Shown piece after piece: positions 52,066 to 63,000 of a stretch of 64,000 nucleotides of DNA. The translations under genes and the position numbers were made by a program. Origin of the DNA: Emticicia sp. CRIBPO. Its GTDB lineage: Bacteria; Bacteroidota; Bacteroidia; Cytophagales; Spirosomataceae. The DNA lies in contig NZ_JAAAKV010000016.1 in assembly GCF_009905725.1 (NCBI RefSeq), forward strand, positions 48,499 through 112,498, written 5' to 3'. How positions within the stretch are numbered: the first letter of the stretch is position 1; each line of letters opens with the position of its first letter. The notes below the pieces were generated by a model. That model did not search any database. It saw nothing but the letters and a program-made list of their open reading frames with translations, and was not told the origin of the DNA.

Positions 52066-52070
52066 ATTTG
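52063..52070 (+). promoter_or_regulatory. Bacteroidota -7 box TAAATTTG of the araC-family gene
   Basis: An exact TAnnTTTG match, with TTG at 52037-52039 (23-bp spacer, at the long end of the accepted range). It contains the in-frame TTG at 52068, which therefore is not a translation start. Confidence 0.55.
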
Positions 52071-52100
52071 TGCAAAGGTATCAAACAAACAATTTCAGGA

Positions 52101-53189
52101 ATGACGGATAAAGGAGAAAGAATGACCCTCAAAGGAGAAAATAAACCAGGAAAACTTCAGCCCTCAAATGTGTGGAAATACAGTCTGGAAAGCATAAATT
52201 CACACAAAGACGCAATCTGGGAGAAAAAAGACCAGTGGAATGAAAGAGCTTTAAAAGGTAAAATCCAGGAGTTTGTCGTAGGTGGTATCCACATCTGGTA
52301 TGGTCTTATTGTGGTAGCCAAAAGTAAGACCGTCCTCATTGATTATAACGAACCGGTGGTTCAGATGTGTTTTTCGATCAAGTCGAGCAGTGAGTATAAA
52401 ATGGACAAGAAGTCTGAACCTTTTGTTTCCCTCGACAACTTCCAGCATAACATCATTGGCATGCCTGATGCCCGACTGAACCTGGAATGGGGCCCGAATA
52501 CCAACCAGGAAACGTTTGTTATCAGCCTTCCACCCTCCGTTTTTCTCCAATACCTGCCTAAAACGCATCCGTTTTACCAAAACCTGAAACAAAACCTGGC
52601 CGAAGGAAAAGTGAGTTACCTGACTGAACCCTCCCTTCCGATCACACCGAAAATTACTGCCATTTTATACGAAATACTGAACTGTAAACTGAAAGGCTAT
52701 TTCAAAAAAATCTATATGGAGGCCAAAATTGTGGAGCTGCTTGCCCTGCAACTCGGACAATCTGAAGAACCTGAAACCGCTTCTTATGCCCAGGGTCTGA
52801 AAAGAGAAGAAATGACGAAAATGTACCAGGTCAGGGAGTTGCTTTTATCTGATCTGACGAGGACATTCTCACTGAAAGAGCTGGCCCATGAAGTAGGCAC
52901 CAATGAAAACAGCCTGAAAAACAACTTCAAAAAAGTGTTCGGCAATACAGTTTTCGGGTATCTGCACGATTACAAAATGGAGCGGTCGAAAAAAATGCTG
53001 GTTTCCGGCAAGACGCTTATTTCCGAAATATCGGAATCTGTAGGATACAAACACGCCACCCATTTTACGGCGGCTTTTAAAAAGTACTTCGGTTTTTTAC
53101 CAACCAAAATCAACAGCTTCCTGTTGAATTTAGTGTATCTGACCCAGGAATTTGTCCCTGAACTGATCTTTCTGGAGACTGCGTTCTGA
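52101..53189 (+). CDS. AraC-family transcriptional regulator
   Basis: Ligand-sensing regulator, 362 residues. An N-terminal sensory part (about 1-260) shows VQMCFSIKSSSEYK and LPPSVFLQYLPK. The C-terminal AraC domain has FSLKELAHEVGTNENSLKNN for the first helix-turn-helix and ISESVGYKHATHFTAAFKKY for the second. Divergence from susC and the shared inverted repeat suggest it controls the second uptake pair. ATG 52101 is chosen from the promoter evidence. Confidence 0.92.
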   Translation: MTDKGERMTLKGENKPGKLQPSNVWKYSLESINSHKDAIWEKKDQWNERALKGKIQEFVVGGIHIWYGLIVVAKSKTVLIDYNEPVVQMCFSIKSSSEYKMDKKSEPFVSLDNFQHNIIGMPDARLNLEWGPNTNQETFVISLPPSVFLQYLPKTHPFYQNLKQNLAEGKVSYLTEPSLPITPKITAILYEILNCKLKGYFKKIYMEAKIVELLALQLGQSEEPETASYAQGLKREEMTKMYQVRELLLSDLTRTFSLKELAHEVGTNENSLKNNFKKVFGNTVFGYLHDYKMERSKKMLVSGKTLISEISESVGYKHATHFTAAFKKYFGFLPTKINSFLLNLVYLTQEFVPELIFLETAF

Positions 53190-53323
53190 GGTTTCCGGTC
53201 GATCTGATCAACATGTGTTACAGTACAATTTTGACTGCATACTTGAAAATCCTCCATAAAAACCGCAACTTTGTTATCAGGAATCACAAAGGTTAATCCA
53301 CTGATTCTTAATAAGCCGTAGCT

Positions 53324-56140
53324 ATGACCCATTCCGTAAAAAAACAGACCTTAAAACTATTGACCTTTATCCGCTTAGCTTTCCTGTGGTTCACGGGTTT
53401 TTCTTCTTTTGGTGCCACTCAGGATATGGACCAGGACAGACAGAAACCACTCGTTATTCACCAGGACAACGCCCCTGCCAACATTTCCGGGCAATCGGCT
53501 TATTTTGAAGATGCGTCGGGCAAGTTGACACTGGATGATGTCAGAAACAAGCGATTTACTCCCAATCCCGGCCCTGTTTACCAGTTTGGATTTACCCAAA
53601 GTGCCTATTGGTTCCGGTTTAAGCTCCGTAACAAAAGTACGGTCAATCAAAACCACTGGTATGTCACCTGGGACTCGGGCCTCAACGACCACGTCGACCT
53701 TTATCTTCCGCAACCCGGCGGAAAATATAAGTTACTGAAAGGAGGTCTGAAGGCCCGGGCCAATGAAAAAGCTTACTCGGGACTTTCCCCGCTTTTCAGT
53801 CTGGGGGTGCTTCCCAAAGATTCGGTTCAGACTTATTACGTCAGGTTAAAAGCCAATGAACCGCTGATCGGGCAGTTGATGCTCATGAACCAGGACCAGT
53901 ACATACACCAGTTGCCCAACGCCCTGGCTTTGGTGTGGTTTGTCATCGGGTTTCAGTTGCTCCGGATGTTTTATAACCTGGTGCTGGCCCGTTACGTCAG
54001 AAATACCTCGTTCAGGTGGTACAGCCTGCACACCCTGGTCGTTACCTTTTCTGTGCTGGGGTCTTTCGGAGTCACGGCCTACCTGATAGACGATTCTCCG
54101 GCCCTGGCGGCTTTTCTTAATTCCCTGTTTTATTTGCTGATGCCGGCTACTTATACCCTCTTCATTTATTCTTTACTGAATGTCCCGGTCTATTTTCCGA
54201 AACTAAAATTCGTTTTCATCGGCATCATTGCTTTCAGTACCGGGCAGGTGATCATGTATTTCCTGGTACCGGCCATGTATGTGTTGCAGAGCAACAATTA
54301 CCTGTTCCTCTTTACCGAAGCATTCCTGATTTCGGTCAGTTTATATGCCCTCGTCAGGAGATACGATGTCAATGTGTACCTGATGATTCCCTGCTTCCTG
54401 ACCCTTGTTCCGTTCATTTTCCTGAACCTCAGGGCATTGGGCTATATCAATTACGGCTGGATTTACCCGATGATTTATATCACGAATATCCTGGAAATCC
54501 TGGCCCTGTCACTGGTACTAGGCAAAATCATACAGCAGGCTGAAAGAGAGCGGATTACCACCGAAAAAGCCCTCCTTACTGAGAAACTGGAGGCTGAAAA
54601 ACTCTTTGAACTGGACAAACACAAGACCCAGTTTTTTGCCAACATATCGCATGAATTCAGGACTCCGCTGACCCTGCTGCTGGCACCGGCAGAGGAACTT
54701 ATCAAAAAATACCCGGCAGAGAGCCTGTTGCCCGTCATCCAGCGGAACGGTCAGAGGCTTCTGACGCTGATCAACCAACTGCTGAACATGACCCGGCTGG
54801 AAGCCGGACAAATGAAAGCGGAAATCAAACAGGCAGACCTTCCGCAGTTCATTCGTCTGCACGCCGCAGCGTTCGCGTCCCTGGCTGAAAGCCGGGGGAT
54901 AAGCTTCGACGTTAAAGGTTCTGACAAAGAGATCAAAACCTGCTTTGATCCCGAAAAACTGGAAATTATCCTGAACAATCTCCTTTCCAATGCCTTTAAG
55001 TTTACGCCCAAAGGAGGTAAGGTCCGTATCAGTTTTGATTATACCGCGGACCTTAAATCCTGCATCATCAAAGTGAGTGATACAGGCATAGGCATTTCTC
55101 CGGAAAACCTGGATAAGATATTCGACCGTTTTTACCAGATAGACGGCTCCTTGCTTCGTAATTATGAAGGTTCGGGCATAGGACTCGCCCTGGTGAAGGA
55201 ACTTACCGGGGTGATTAAAGGCAAGATCAGGGTGGAGAGTAAAGAAAACGAAGGCACTACGTTTAGCCTGAAGTTTCCGGTGGATGAAATCACCTGGACG
55301 GATCACATTCCCCGTCCGCAGGAAGAAGTTTATGCCAAATTCAGCCCTCTTATTGAGGAACAAGACGATGAAACCGAAGAGGTGATTTCTCCGGAAGGAC
55401 CACTTTTACTGATCGTCGATGATAACCGCGACATCCGTAAATACATCAGGAGTGTGTTTCAGAACGAATTCCAGGTCCTGGAGGCGGCCGACGGCCAGGA
55501 GGGGCTCAACAAGGCCATTGTTCATGTACCGGACTTGGTGATTTGCGACCTGATGATGCCGGTTCTGGACGGGTTCGGATTTTGCAAATTATTGAAAACC
55601 AATGAAGCAACCAGTCACATCCCCGTGATCATGCTGACAGCCAAAGCGACCGTTGAAAGCCGCATAGAGGGTTTTGAGCTGGGAGCCGACGAATACCTGA
55701 CCAAACCATTCAACACCGATGAAATCAAAGCCCGGGTCAATAACCTGATCAGACAACGGGAATTGTGGAGAGAAAAATTTGATCTCAAAGTCGTTGACCT
55801 GAAACCTACTGAGGTAAAACTCAAGCCGGCGGATGGGATCTTTATCGAAAAGGTTAAAAATATCATCGAAAATAACCTGGGAGACAATCATTTTGACCTT
55901 ACCCGTCTGAGCGAAGAACTGAATATGACTGCCGAACAGCTCAGAAGAAAACTCAAGGCCGTCACCGGGCTGAAACCCATAGAATTCATCCGCAAATACC
56001 GGCTGCAGAAAGCAGCTGAAATGCTCAGACAAAAAGCCGGCACCGTCTCTGAAATAGCACACAGTGTAGGTTTTGAAAGCCTCTCCTATTTCTCCAAAGT
56101 TTTCCAGGAAGAGTTCGGAACAGCTCCTTCGGAATTCTGA
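53324..56140 (+). CDS. Hybrid two-component regulator: 7TMR-DISM sensor, histidine kinase, receiver, AraC-type HTH
   Basis: One-protein signalling system, 938 residues. Order: signal/anchor; periplasmic DISM-type sensor (about 45-195, TQSAYWFRFKLRNKS); seven membrane helices (about 200-400); HisKA box FFANISHEFRTPLTLLLAP (His443); ATPase boxes LLSNAFKFTPKGG, DTGIGISPENL and GSGIGLALVKEL; receiver with VICDLMMPVLDGF (Asp742) and YLTKPFNT; AraC HTH (about 830-938, AGTVSEIAHSVGFESLSYFS). It carries its own output domain, so target genes cannot be inferred. The 133-bp gap before it holds no clear promoter. Confidence 0.93.
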   Translation: MTHSVKKQTLKLLTFIRLAFLWFTGFSSFGATQDMDQDRQKPLVIHQDNAPANISGQSAYFEDASGKLTLDDVRNKRFTPNPGPVYQFGFTQSAYWFRFKLRNKSTVNQNHWYVTWDSGLNDHVDLYLPQPGGKYKLLKGGLKARANEKAYSGLSPLFSLGVLPKDSVQTYYVRLKANEPLIGQLMLMNQDQYIHQLPNALALVWFVIGFQLLRMFYNLVLARYVRNTSFRWYSLHTLVVTFSVLGSFGVTAYLIDDSPALAAFLNSLFYLLMPATYTLFIYSLLNVPVYFPKLKFVFIGIIAFSTGQVIMYFLVPAMYVLQSNNYLFLFTEAFLISVSLYALVRRYDVNVYLMIPCFLTLVPFIFLNLRALGYINYGWIYPMIYITNILEILALSLVLGKIIQQAERERITTEKALLTEKLEAEKLFELDKHKTQFFANISHEFRTPLTLLLAPAEELIKKYPAESLLPVIQRNGQRLLTLINQLLNMTRLEAGQMKAEIKQADLPQFIRLHAAAFASLAESRGISFDVKGSDKEIKTCFDPEKLEIILNNLLSNAFKFTPKGGKVRISFDYTADLKSCIIKVSDTGIGISPENLDKIFDRFYQIDGSLLRNYEGSGIGLALVKELTGVIKGKIRVESKENEGTTFSLKFPVDEITWTDHIPRPQEEVYAKFSPLIEEQDDETEEVISPEGPLLLIVDDNRDIRKYIRSVFQNEFQVLEAADGQEGLNKAIVHVPDLVICDLMMPVLDGFGFCKLLKTNEATSHIPVIMLTAKATVESRIEGFELGADEYLTKPFNTDEIKARVNNLIRQRELWREKFDLKVVDLKPTEVKLKPADGIFIEKVKNIIENNLGDNHFDLTRLSEELNMTAEQLRRKLKAVTGLKPIEFIRKYRLQKAAEMLRQKAGTVSEIAHSVGFESLSYFSKVFQEEFGTAPSEF

Positions 56141-57038
56141 ATGATGAATTTTGAATGATTGAATACCTGACACGCCTGAAGCTTCTCCCGGTGGGAGCTA
56201 TGCAAGCTAATAACCAATTGTTAAACAGCTCACAGCAAAAAAACTTTTTTTGAGGCAAAGAATGTCGTTTTTGAGCTAAGAAATTTCTGATGTCTTCTTC
56301 CGGAAATTTCTTTCCCCCACCCTGTTCCGGAAATGAGACAAAGATCATCGTTTTCGGATTAAAGCCTTTATCGTTTCTTTTTCCAAATTTGCATTGTTCT
56401 TACTAATATGGACAGTCCAAGTCACAGACCAACCCTGTAATATAATGAAGAACTCCTGGTAGCAGAATAAACAAAATAAGGAAAAAACACCCGGTGATTA
56501 TCCCTTATTTCCAGCGACTTTCTTTTGCCTTTTCACAAGAAAGTCGCTCTTTTTCAGCAACATACATTTTAAATATTTCATATATATTTATAGGAATATG
56601 ATAATTCTCATTTTAAATTGCCAAAAAAATACATTCCCCTGTATTTGAAGATTCAGAATGTCTTTTTTTGTCCCTTACAATACCACAGGTATTCGTAAAA
56701 AAACAGCCTTGAAACAACTAAAAAAACAGCTATGTACAACAAGCCTCTACATCCGTCCTTATCTGACCCCGACACGCTCCGCTTATTATCAAACGTCGTT
56801 AAATTCTTCCACAAGACCTGAAAATCGCATTCATGTTTTAAATCCTGCCTTCCTCCTGGTACAGAAAAAGCATTTTGTTTTTCATGGGAAATTTCTCATA
56901 AAAATGCGGCCTTTACCCAAAGAAGACTTCACGGATTTTACAATTATTTATAAAGTATAACCGCTGCTCTACTGCCTCCGTTTTGGAGTTTACCATCCTT
57001 CTCCCGATTTAACCATTCAGAAAGCAATTGACTCATAT
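56141..57038. other. Long gap; terminator inside, no convincing gene
   Basis: 898 bp of AT-rich DNA. A perfect-stem terminator at 56514 divides it. The left part has no coding frame of note; a small RNA ending at that terminator is possible. The right part holds a 100-codon frame (56658-56960) with no signal, domain or ribosome site. It should contain the promoter of the adhesin gene, but none was recognised. Confidence 0.6.
56514..56556 (+). terminator. Isolated rho-independent terminator
   Basis: AGCGACTTTCTT / AAGAAAGTCGCT, a perfect 12-bp stem with a 12-nt loop, then C and five T. It is 373 bp after the regulator stop, so it may end that mRNA's long 3' tail or an unannotated small RNA. 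Confidence 0.85.
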
Positions 57039-60000
57039 ATGAAAAAACATTTTACCCATACCCTAAGACTCTTACTATTTTTTTTACTGCTCTTTCACTT
57101 TGGAAATGCGTCTCCTGCTGTAAAAATTACGGGCGACGAGCCCGGTCGCAACAAGTCCGCTGTCTACTTTGAATCACCTACCCCGGCAGTTGACGCACTT
57201 GTATTGAAAAAGAACCCAAAATTCAGAATCAATGCCCGGGCTGTGAGAAAACCTTCAGCTCCCCTGGCCCTTAACACCCTGACCTTTACCAGTGATGGCA
57301 GCTGGACAGACGGCATTGCAGAAGATGGAGAGGGCGGCTCAACAGACATTCCCGGAATTACGATCCAGGTGAGAAACATCTCCAGCACCAGCGGCACTGC
57401 CATCAGCAGCATGTCATGGAAAAACAATTCCTTTTTATCCTCGACAGATGGCACTTATTCTGCCCTGACCTACGACAACAACGATGGCTCAAAAGGAATG
57501 TCCGTCAAATCAGCTGATGGCAGTGAGTTTGAGATTAACCAGTTTAAATACCACAACTGGGGTGAAACCAGTACGATCACCAATACAGTAAAAGGATATA
57601 AAGACGGCAGTGAGGTGGCTTCCACTACTTTTAACTTCACAGGGCTGACCAGTGGGGCATCAGCTCCGATAACAGTGAACTTAAACAGCAGCTTCGATGA
57701 TGTTGACGAAGTAAGGATTTATATTTCTGCAGGTGGATACAAAGGAGACCAATCTGCTACCAACCATTCCATCAACAACATCGAATTAGTGACTGCAGAT
57801 CCGCCGGAGATCACTGACGAACCCGACGACTCAAATGTATGTGCAGGAAGCAGCACCACTTTTAGTGTCGCAGCCACCGGAGCGGTAAGTTACCAGTGGC
57901 AGGGAAGTTCCGGGGGGGCGTTTAACAACCTTAATAATGCTGCTCCTTTATATATCAATGTAAGTACAAATACACTGACCGTAACACCGACAAACACCGT
58001 TTTTAACGGCTACAGATATAGATGTGTTGTCACAGGAGCAGGAGGTACTCAGACGATATCGGAACCAGCTACGCTAAGGGTTTCAGGCATCACTGCCAGC
58101 AGTAGTTCTACTAACGAAACCTGTATCGGAGCTGCCAACGGAACGGCTACTATCACCGGAACGGGAGGCGTTTTTCCTTTCTTCTACAGCTGGCAGCATA
58201 CTTCAGCTACCACCTCTACTGTTACCGGATTGACCGCAGGAACTTACACCGGTACCATGACCGATAGCTTTGGATGCGAAGTGGTGAAAAACTTTACCAT
58301 TACAGCACCTTCAGCTGCCATCGACATCACAGAAACAACCAACGTGAGTCCCAAATGTAACGGCGGAACAGACGGAAGTGCATCAGTGACTGCAACAGGA
58401 GGTTCCGGAATCTATACCTACACCTGGGCACCCTCAGGCGGATCAGCCGCTACAGCCACCGGCCTGGCAGCCGGAACTTATACGGTTACCGTCGCTGACA
58501 ATGCAGGCTGTTCAAGCAACATAGAAATCATTATTTCCGACCCTCCGGCACTTGATACTTACATCATCCCCCGCGATGTCACCTGCTATGGCGGCAATGA
58601 CGGGTCTATACAAACAAGTGCCTATGGCGGTACCGGTGACTATACTTATACCTGGAGTCCGAATGTCAGTTCTTCCTACGAAGCTACCGACTTGTATGCA
58701 GGTACCTATTCAGTTACCATCACGGATGAAAACAACTGTCAGATCACCAGGAGTTACACCGTCACGGAACCCGGGCCGCCCACTCTTTCAATGAGCAGCA
58801 CCACGTCGCCGTCCGGCTGCGGGGCTACTGATGGTTCTATTGACTTTCAGACTGTCAATGTACCTGACGGAAGTTACTTTTTAGACTATAAAGAAAACTC
58901 ATCGGCGACTTCGGTCGTTGTAACAGTCTCAGGTAATTCTTTTACCTTATACGATCTGGGTGCTGCAACCTACACTGATTTTGTGCTTAATTTCGGTACT
59001 TGCACCACCTCCTTAGCGGGCCCGATAGACTTATATGACCCGGCTGTGACCATCTCTTTCATCGAAAAATTCGACCCGAGTTGTTTCGGCCTTGATGATG
59101 ACGGAATTATCGCCTTTGAAACCAATTTGCCGGATGGCGATTATACCCTTGACTACCTCAAAAATGGTTCTCCGGGATCTGCATTGGTAAGTGTCGGGTG
59201 CGGCGAATTTGCATTGGAAACAGGCAGCGGTACCTATACAGGTTTTTCGATTAACTATAACGGCCATATCGCCACAGACGCCTCTACGGTCACCCTGGCG
59301 GCTCCACCCCCGGTCACCACACTGGCAGTGGAAAGTCAGCAGAACCCTACTTCCTGCGGTGGTACAGACGGAGAAATTTCGTTTTCAACCAACGTGAGTG
59401 ACGGCTGCTACCCGCTGGCTTATGCTAAAGATCTCGATTTGGAGCTCACCTGTGTCAATGTCGTATCAGGGGCATTTACATTGAGTGGTCTTTCGTCAGG
59501 CGACTACTCTGATTTCTACCTCGTAACAGAAACATGTTTTGCGACGCTCTCCACCACCGTTACTTTAACGGAACCTACGGGACCTACACTCACGATGGGA
59601 GCTTCCACCAATCCGGTTACCTGCAACGGTTCGGAAGGTAGCATTGCATTCACCACCAGTTTAGGTAACGGATCTTATACCCTGGAATATTATGAAGGAT
59701 CAACGCCTAAAACCGCTTCCGTTACAGTAGCTTCAGGGGCTTTTACCTTAACAGGACTTTCGGCGGGCGATTATTCAGATTTCGCCATCACCGTCGGCGG
59801 ATGCACAAGTTATGACCCCGGTTCATCTACATTGACTGATCCGTTTGCTCCGACGCTGACCCTGGGTGCCTCTGTCAATCCGACGACCTGCGGTGGCACA
59901 AATGGCATCATCACTTTCACCACCAGTCTTGCTGACGGCCCTTATACTTTAAATTACTCCAATGGCTCCGCCAAAACAGCGTCCATTTCTGTCACTTCAG

Positions 60001-63000
60001 GCGAATTCACCCTGACAGGTCTTGCCGCAGGGGTTTACTCAGGATTCTCTGTTACGGTTTCCGGCTGTGCAGGGACGGCATCAGGATTTGTTGCCCTGAC
60101 TGATCCGGGTTCTGCAACACTGGCGTTGGGTTCTTCTACTGATCCAAGCACCTGTGGCGGCACAGATGGGGTTATCTCCTTTACCACCAGTCTTGCTGAC
60201 GACTCTTACACCCTGAATTATTCTAGCGGAACTGCCCAGACTGCCGTTATTGTAGTGGAATCAGGAGGTTTTAACTTAATAGATCTTCCTGAGGGAACTT
60301 ACACTTCATTTTCAATCACTACCGGAGGCTGTACCACTGCGATTTCCGGAACATCAACACTGACTAACCCTGCCGGGCCGGCCCTGGATCTGGATACTTA
60401 TGTCGATCCAAGCACCTGCGGAGGCACAGACGGTGTTATATCTTTTACCACCGGCCTTGACGACGGCTCTTACACCCTGAATTATTCCAACGGAACCCCG
60501 CAATCTGCCACCGTGGTAGTAGCATCGGGAGCTTTTAATCTGACAGGTCTTCCTGCAGGCGACTATGATTCTTTCTCCATCACTTTTGGTGGTTGCACCA
60601 TTTCAGCCTCAGGATACATGCCTTTGTATGATCCGAGTGGAGTGGTGTTGCTGGGGACTGATTTTGAAGATCCGAGTACCTGTGGCGGAACAGATGGCAG
60701 CTTAACATTTTTCACCAGTGCTGCAGACGGCACTTATACTTTAAATTACTCAAACGGGTCACCCCAGACCGCCAGCGTCACGGTAGTATCAGGTGAATTT
60801 GTCCTTTCCGGACTTACTGCCGGCGACTACTCGGACTTTTCAATCACTGTGGGCGGCTGCTCAAGTATCCCCGGAGGGGCCATTGAATTGTACGACGCGG
60901 CAGCGGAGACATTGACACTCGGTTCGTCGGTTAACCCCACCACCTGTGGCGGCACAAACGGAAGTATCGATTTTACAACCACACTTCCTGATGGTACTTA
61001 TACATTAAACTATGACGACGGAGCAGCCAAAACGGCAAGCATCACGGTAGCCTCCGGAGCATTCACGCTGGCGGGGCTTCCGGCAGGGTCTTACTCAGGT
61101 TTTTCAATCGGTTCAGGTGCCTGTATAAGTTCAGCTTCGGGATCAAGAACATTGACTGATCCGGCTACGGCAACATTGACCTTGGGCTCAGCTGTTAATC
61201 CAACCACTTGTGGCGGCACAAACGGAAGCATCGCCTTCACCACTACATTAGCAGATGGCACTTATACATTAAACTATAATGACGGAGCAGCCAAAACCGC
61301 TTCTGTTACAGTAGCTTCAGGGGCATTTACGCTATCAGGACTTCCGGCAGGATCATATTCTTCATTCTCAATAACTGTAAGCGGCTGTACAAGTTCAGCT
61401 TCAGGATCAAGAACATTGGCTGATCCGACTACGGCGACATTGACTTTAGGTTCTTCTGTTAATCCAACCACCTGCGGTGGCACAAACGGAAGCATTGCTT
61501 TCACCACTACTTTAGCGGATGGAACTTATACTTTGAACTATAATGACGGTGCAGCTAAAACTGCTTCTGTTACAGTAGCTTCAGGGGCATTTACCCTATC
61601 AGGACTTGTGGCTGGATCATACTCATCATTCTCCATAACTGTCACCGGATGTATAAGTACCGCGTCAGGATCAAGATCATTGACTGATCCGACTGCGGCC
61701 ACCTTGACTTTAGGCTCAGCTGTTAACCCAACCACCTGTGGCGGAACAAACGGAAGCATTGCCTTCACGACCACTTTGGCTGACGGAACTTATACTTTGA
61801 ATTATAATGACGGGACGACCAAGACAGCCTCAATTACCGTAGCTTCAGGTGCATTTACTTTATCAGGGCTTGTCGCAGGATCATACTCATCATTCTCAAT
61901 AACCGTGAGCAGTTGTACAAGCTCAGCTTCGGGATCAAGAACATTGGCTGATCCGACTACAGCGACATTGACTTTAGGCTCAGCTGTTAACCCAACTACT
62001 TGCGGCGGCACAAACGGAAGCATTGCTTTCACTACCACTTTAGCGGATGGCACTTATACTTTGAATTACTCTGACGGAGCAGCCAAAACCGCTTCTGTTA
62101 CAGTAGCTTCAGGGGCATTTACACTGTCAGGACTTCCAGCGGGATCATATTCTTCATTCTCAATAACTGTAAGCAGTTGTACAAGTTCAGCTTCCGGATC
62201 AAAAACTCTCACTGATCCGGCTACGGCCACATTGACTTTGGGTTCTTCGGTTAACCCGACTACTTGCAGTGGCACCAACGGAAGCATTGCCTTCACCACT
62301 ACATTAGCGGATGGAACTTATACTTTGAATTATAATGATGGGGCAGCTAAAACCGCTTCTGTTACAGTAGCTTCAGGGGCATTTACGCTATCAGGACTTC
62401 CGGCAGCAATATATTCAAGTTTCTCGATAACCGTAACAGGATGTACAAGTTCGGCTTCAGGATCAAGGACGTTAACTGATCCTACCACCGCGACATTGAC
62501 TTTAGGCTCTTCTGTTAACCCAACCACATGCGGCGGCACAAACGGAAGCATTGCCTTCACCACTACTTTAGCGGATGGAACTTATACTCTGAATTACTCC
62601 GATGGAGCGGCGAAAACCGCCTCAGTTACGATAGCTTCAGGTGCGTTCACTTTATCAGGACTTTCAGCGGGATCATATTCTTCATTCGCTATCACTGTCA
62701 CCGGATGTATAAGCACCGCGTCAGGATCAAGGACGCTCACTGATCCGACTACGGCGACGTTAACTTTAGGCTCAGCTGTAAACCCAACCACCTGCGGCGG
62801 CACAAACGGAAGCATCGCTTTCACCACCACTTTGGCGGACGGAACTTATACTTTGAATTACAATGACGGAGCAGCCAAAACAGCGTCTGTTACGGTAGCT
62901 TCTGGGGCATTTACACTGTCAGGACTTCCGGCTGGATCATATTCTTCATTCTCAATAACTGTCACCGGATGTATAAGTACCGCGTCAGGATCAAGAAACC

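Noticed and set aside
56658..56960. 100-codon plus-strand frame before the adhesin
   Set aside because: No domain, signal peptide or ribosome site; composition like the surrounding AT-rich gap.
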